From positions 1-5,670 of the forward strand of contig JAFZPS010000035.1 in assembly GCA_017550205.1 (NCBI GenBank): a stretch of 5,670 nt of DNA, in the 5' to 3' direction. This stretch comes from Bacilli bacterium (GTDB taxonomy: Bacteria > Bacillota_I > Bacilli_A > RF39 > UBA660). The notes under the pieces are model-generated. The model saw only the letters and a list, made by a program, of their open reading frames with translations, was not told the origin of the DNA and searched no databases. Made by a program: the position numbers and the translations under genes. Below, piece after piece: positions 4,981 to 5,670 of this stretch. The stretch's first letter is position 1, and each line of letters begins with the position of its first letter.

Positions 4981-5670
4981 TATTTATCTTCCTCTTTAAT
5001 TATATATACAGGTCTATTCTTTACTTCTAAATGTATCTTAGCTAAATAGTTACCCATTACACCTAAGAAGAATAATTGTATTCCTCCTAAGAATAATACT
5101 ATACAAGCAAGTGATGGCCATCCACTTACTGGATCACCATAAACAATTGTTTTTACTATGATAAAGATTATAGCAATGAAAGCTATAAAACAGAAAAATA
5201 ATCCTATATATGTAGATAATAATAAAGGTGCTACTGAAGATGAAGTTATTCCTTCCATAGCATATCCTATTAGTTTTCTTAAATTAAATTTAGATTTACC
5301 TACTTTTCTATTTGGAGCTTCATAACTAATCCATTTAGTATTAAATCCAACATAATCAAACATACCCTTCATGTATCTATTGTATTCATTCATTGAAAGA
5401 ATAGCATCTACCCTTTGTCTTGTCATTAAACGGAAATCTCTAGCACCTGGTTTTTCTTTAGATTTAGCTAATTTAGTAATTAATCTATACCACATGCCAG
5501 TGAATAGTTTTCTAATTATACTATATCCTTCATGAGACTTAGTATATAGGGCACAACAATCATAATACTCTTCTTTTAAATAATGATACATTGTCTTTAA
5601 CATTTCAGGTGGATCTTGTAGATCTACATCCATGAATGCAACATAGTCACCTTTAGCTTTCTTAAGACCA
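4980..5670 (-). CDS. Membrane-anchored family 2 glycosyltransferase, DPM1/GtrB-like (partial, N-terminus missing)
   Basis: The frame stays open to the window edge. It is visible from GLKKAKGDYVAF, then the Met at 5631-5633, which is internal because it stands in the middle of the family's GDYVAFMDVDLQDPPE motif. About 230 residues are present; proteins of this type usually have 310-340, so roughly the first 80-100 are outside the window. Seen (numbering from the internal Met): DVDLQDPPE (2-10), GARDFRLM (63-70), and NRKVGKSKFNLRKL (108-121) before the membrane part. Two membrane spans lie at about 135-162 and 173-196, and the ending YLAKIHLEVKNRPVYII is typical. Known role of the family: transfer of a sugar from its nucleotide to polyprenyl phosphate at the inner face of the membrane. 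Here it may make a lipid-linked sugar used to modify the glycan. Which sugar is not evident, and no GtrA-type flippase is in view. Confidence 0.92.
   Translation of the reverse strand, partial: GLKKAKGDYVAFMDVDLQDPPEMLKTMYHYLKEEYYDCCALYTKSHEGYSIIRKLFTGMWYRLITKLAKSKEKPGARDFRLMTRQRVDAILSMNEYNRYMKGMFDYVGFNTKWISYEAPNRKVGKSKFNLRKLIGYAMEGITSSSVAPLLLSTYIGLFFCFIAFIAIIFIIVKTIVYGDPVSGWPSLACIVLFLGGIQLFFLGVMGNYLAKIHLEVKNRPVYIIKEEDK

Noticed and set aside
5631..5633. ATG as the start of the right-hand glycosyltransferase
   Set aside because: The frame is open upstream to the window edge and encodes the conserved residues GDYVAF just before this Met, so it is internal to the enzyme.
141..5670. Mycoplasma-type genetic code (TGA = Trp), suggested by the high A+T content
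   Set aside because: All tryptophans in the intact frames are TGG and the frames are full-length under the standard code; a TGA=Trp genome would show interrupted frames.
1..5670. Defence system, CRISPR array, mobile element or phage genes
   Set aside because: No spaced repeats, transposase, integrase or defence-type domain was seen on either strand; every frame of size is explained by polysaccharide synthesis and export.

Overview
The window is a stretch of a cell-surface polysaccharide locus from a very AT-rich bacterium. All seven genes lie on the minus strand, so transcription runs from position 5670 toward position 1. Strong AGGAGG-type ribosome binding sites, tightly packed genes, TAA/TAG stops and TGG-encoded tryptophans suggest a low-GC Bacillota member (Clostridia or Bacilli/Erysipelotrichia-like) that uses the standard code. 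The many TGG tryptophans and uninterrupted frames argue against the Mycoplasma-type TGA=Trp code. Species cannot be named from this window.

Layout in transcription order: (1) the C-terminal part of a membrane-anchored GT2 glycosyltransferase of the DPM1/GtrB type (4980-5670, cut by the window edge); (2) a soluble GT2 glycosyltransferase, overlapping the first by one base (4057-4980); (3) a 55-base gap with an extended -10 promoter and an overlapping dyad; (4) an ABC-2 polysaccharide exporter permease (3195-4001) and (5) its ATPase (2442-3179, TTG start); (6) a CapE/FnlA UDP-GlcNAc 4,6-dehydratase/epimerase (1258-2427) with an extra C-terminal tail carrying an EF-hand-like loop; (7) a CapF/FnlB reductase-cupin protein (141-1250); (8) the first 34 codons of a CapG/FnlC UDP-GlcNAc 2-epimerase (1-103, running off the edge).

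Together, CapE, CapF and CapG are the three enzymes that convert UDP-GlcNAc into UDP-N-acetyl-L-fucosamine (UDP-L-FucNAc). The two glycosyltransferases would use this and other sugars to build a lipid-linked glycan, and the ABC pair would export it. The biological picture is therefore an ABC-transporter-dependent capsule, teichoic-acid-like or other wall glycan that probably contains L-FucNAc.

There is no gap above 60 bases between genes, and I see no tRNA, rRNA, CRISPR, insertion sequence or phage gene. I found no wholly new system. The points most worth a second look are the EF-hand-like tail on CapE, the promoter/dyad in front of the exporter genes, and an 11-bp AT-only inverted repeat across the capF stop codon. 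Two of the longest reading frames begin at ATGs that are probably not the real starts; the corrected starts are given.
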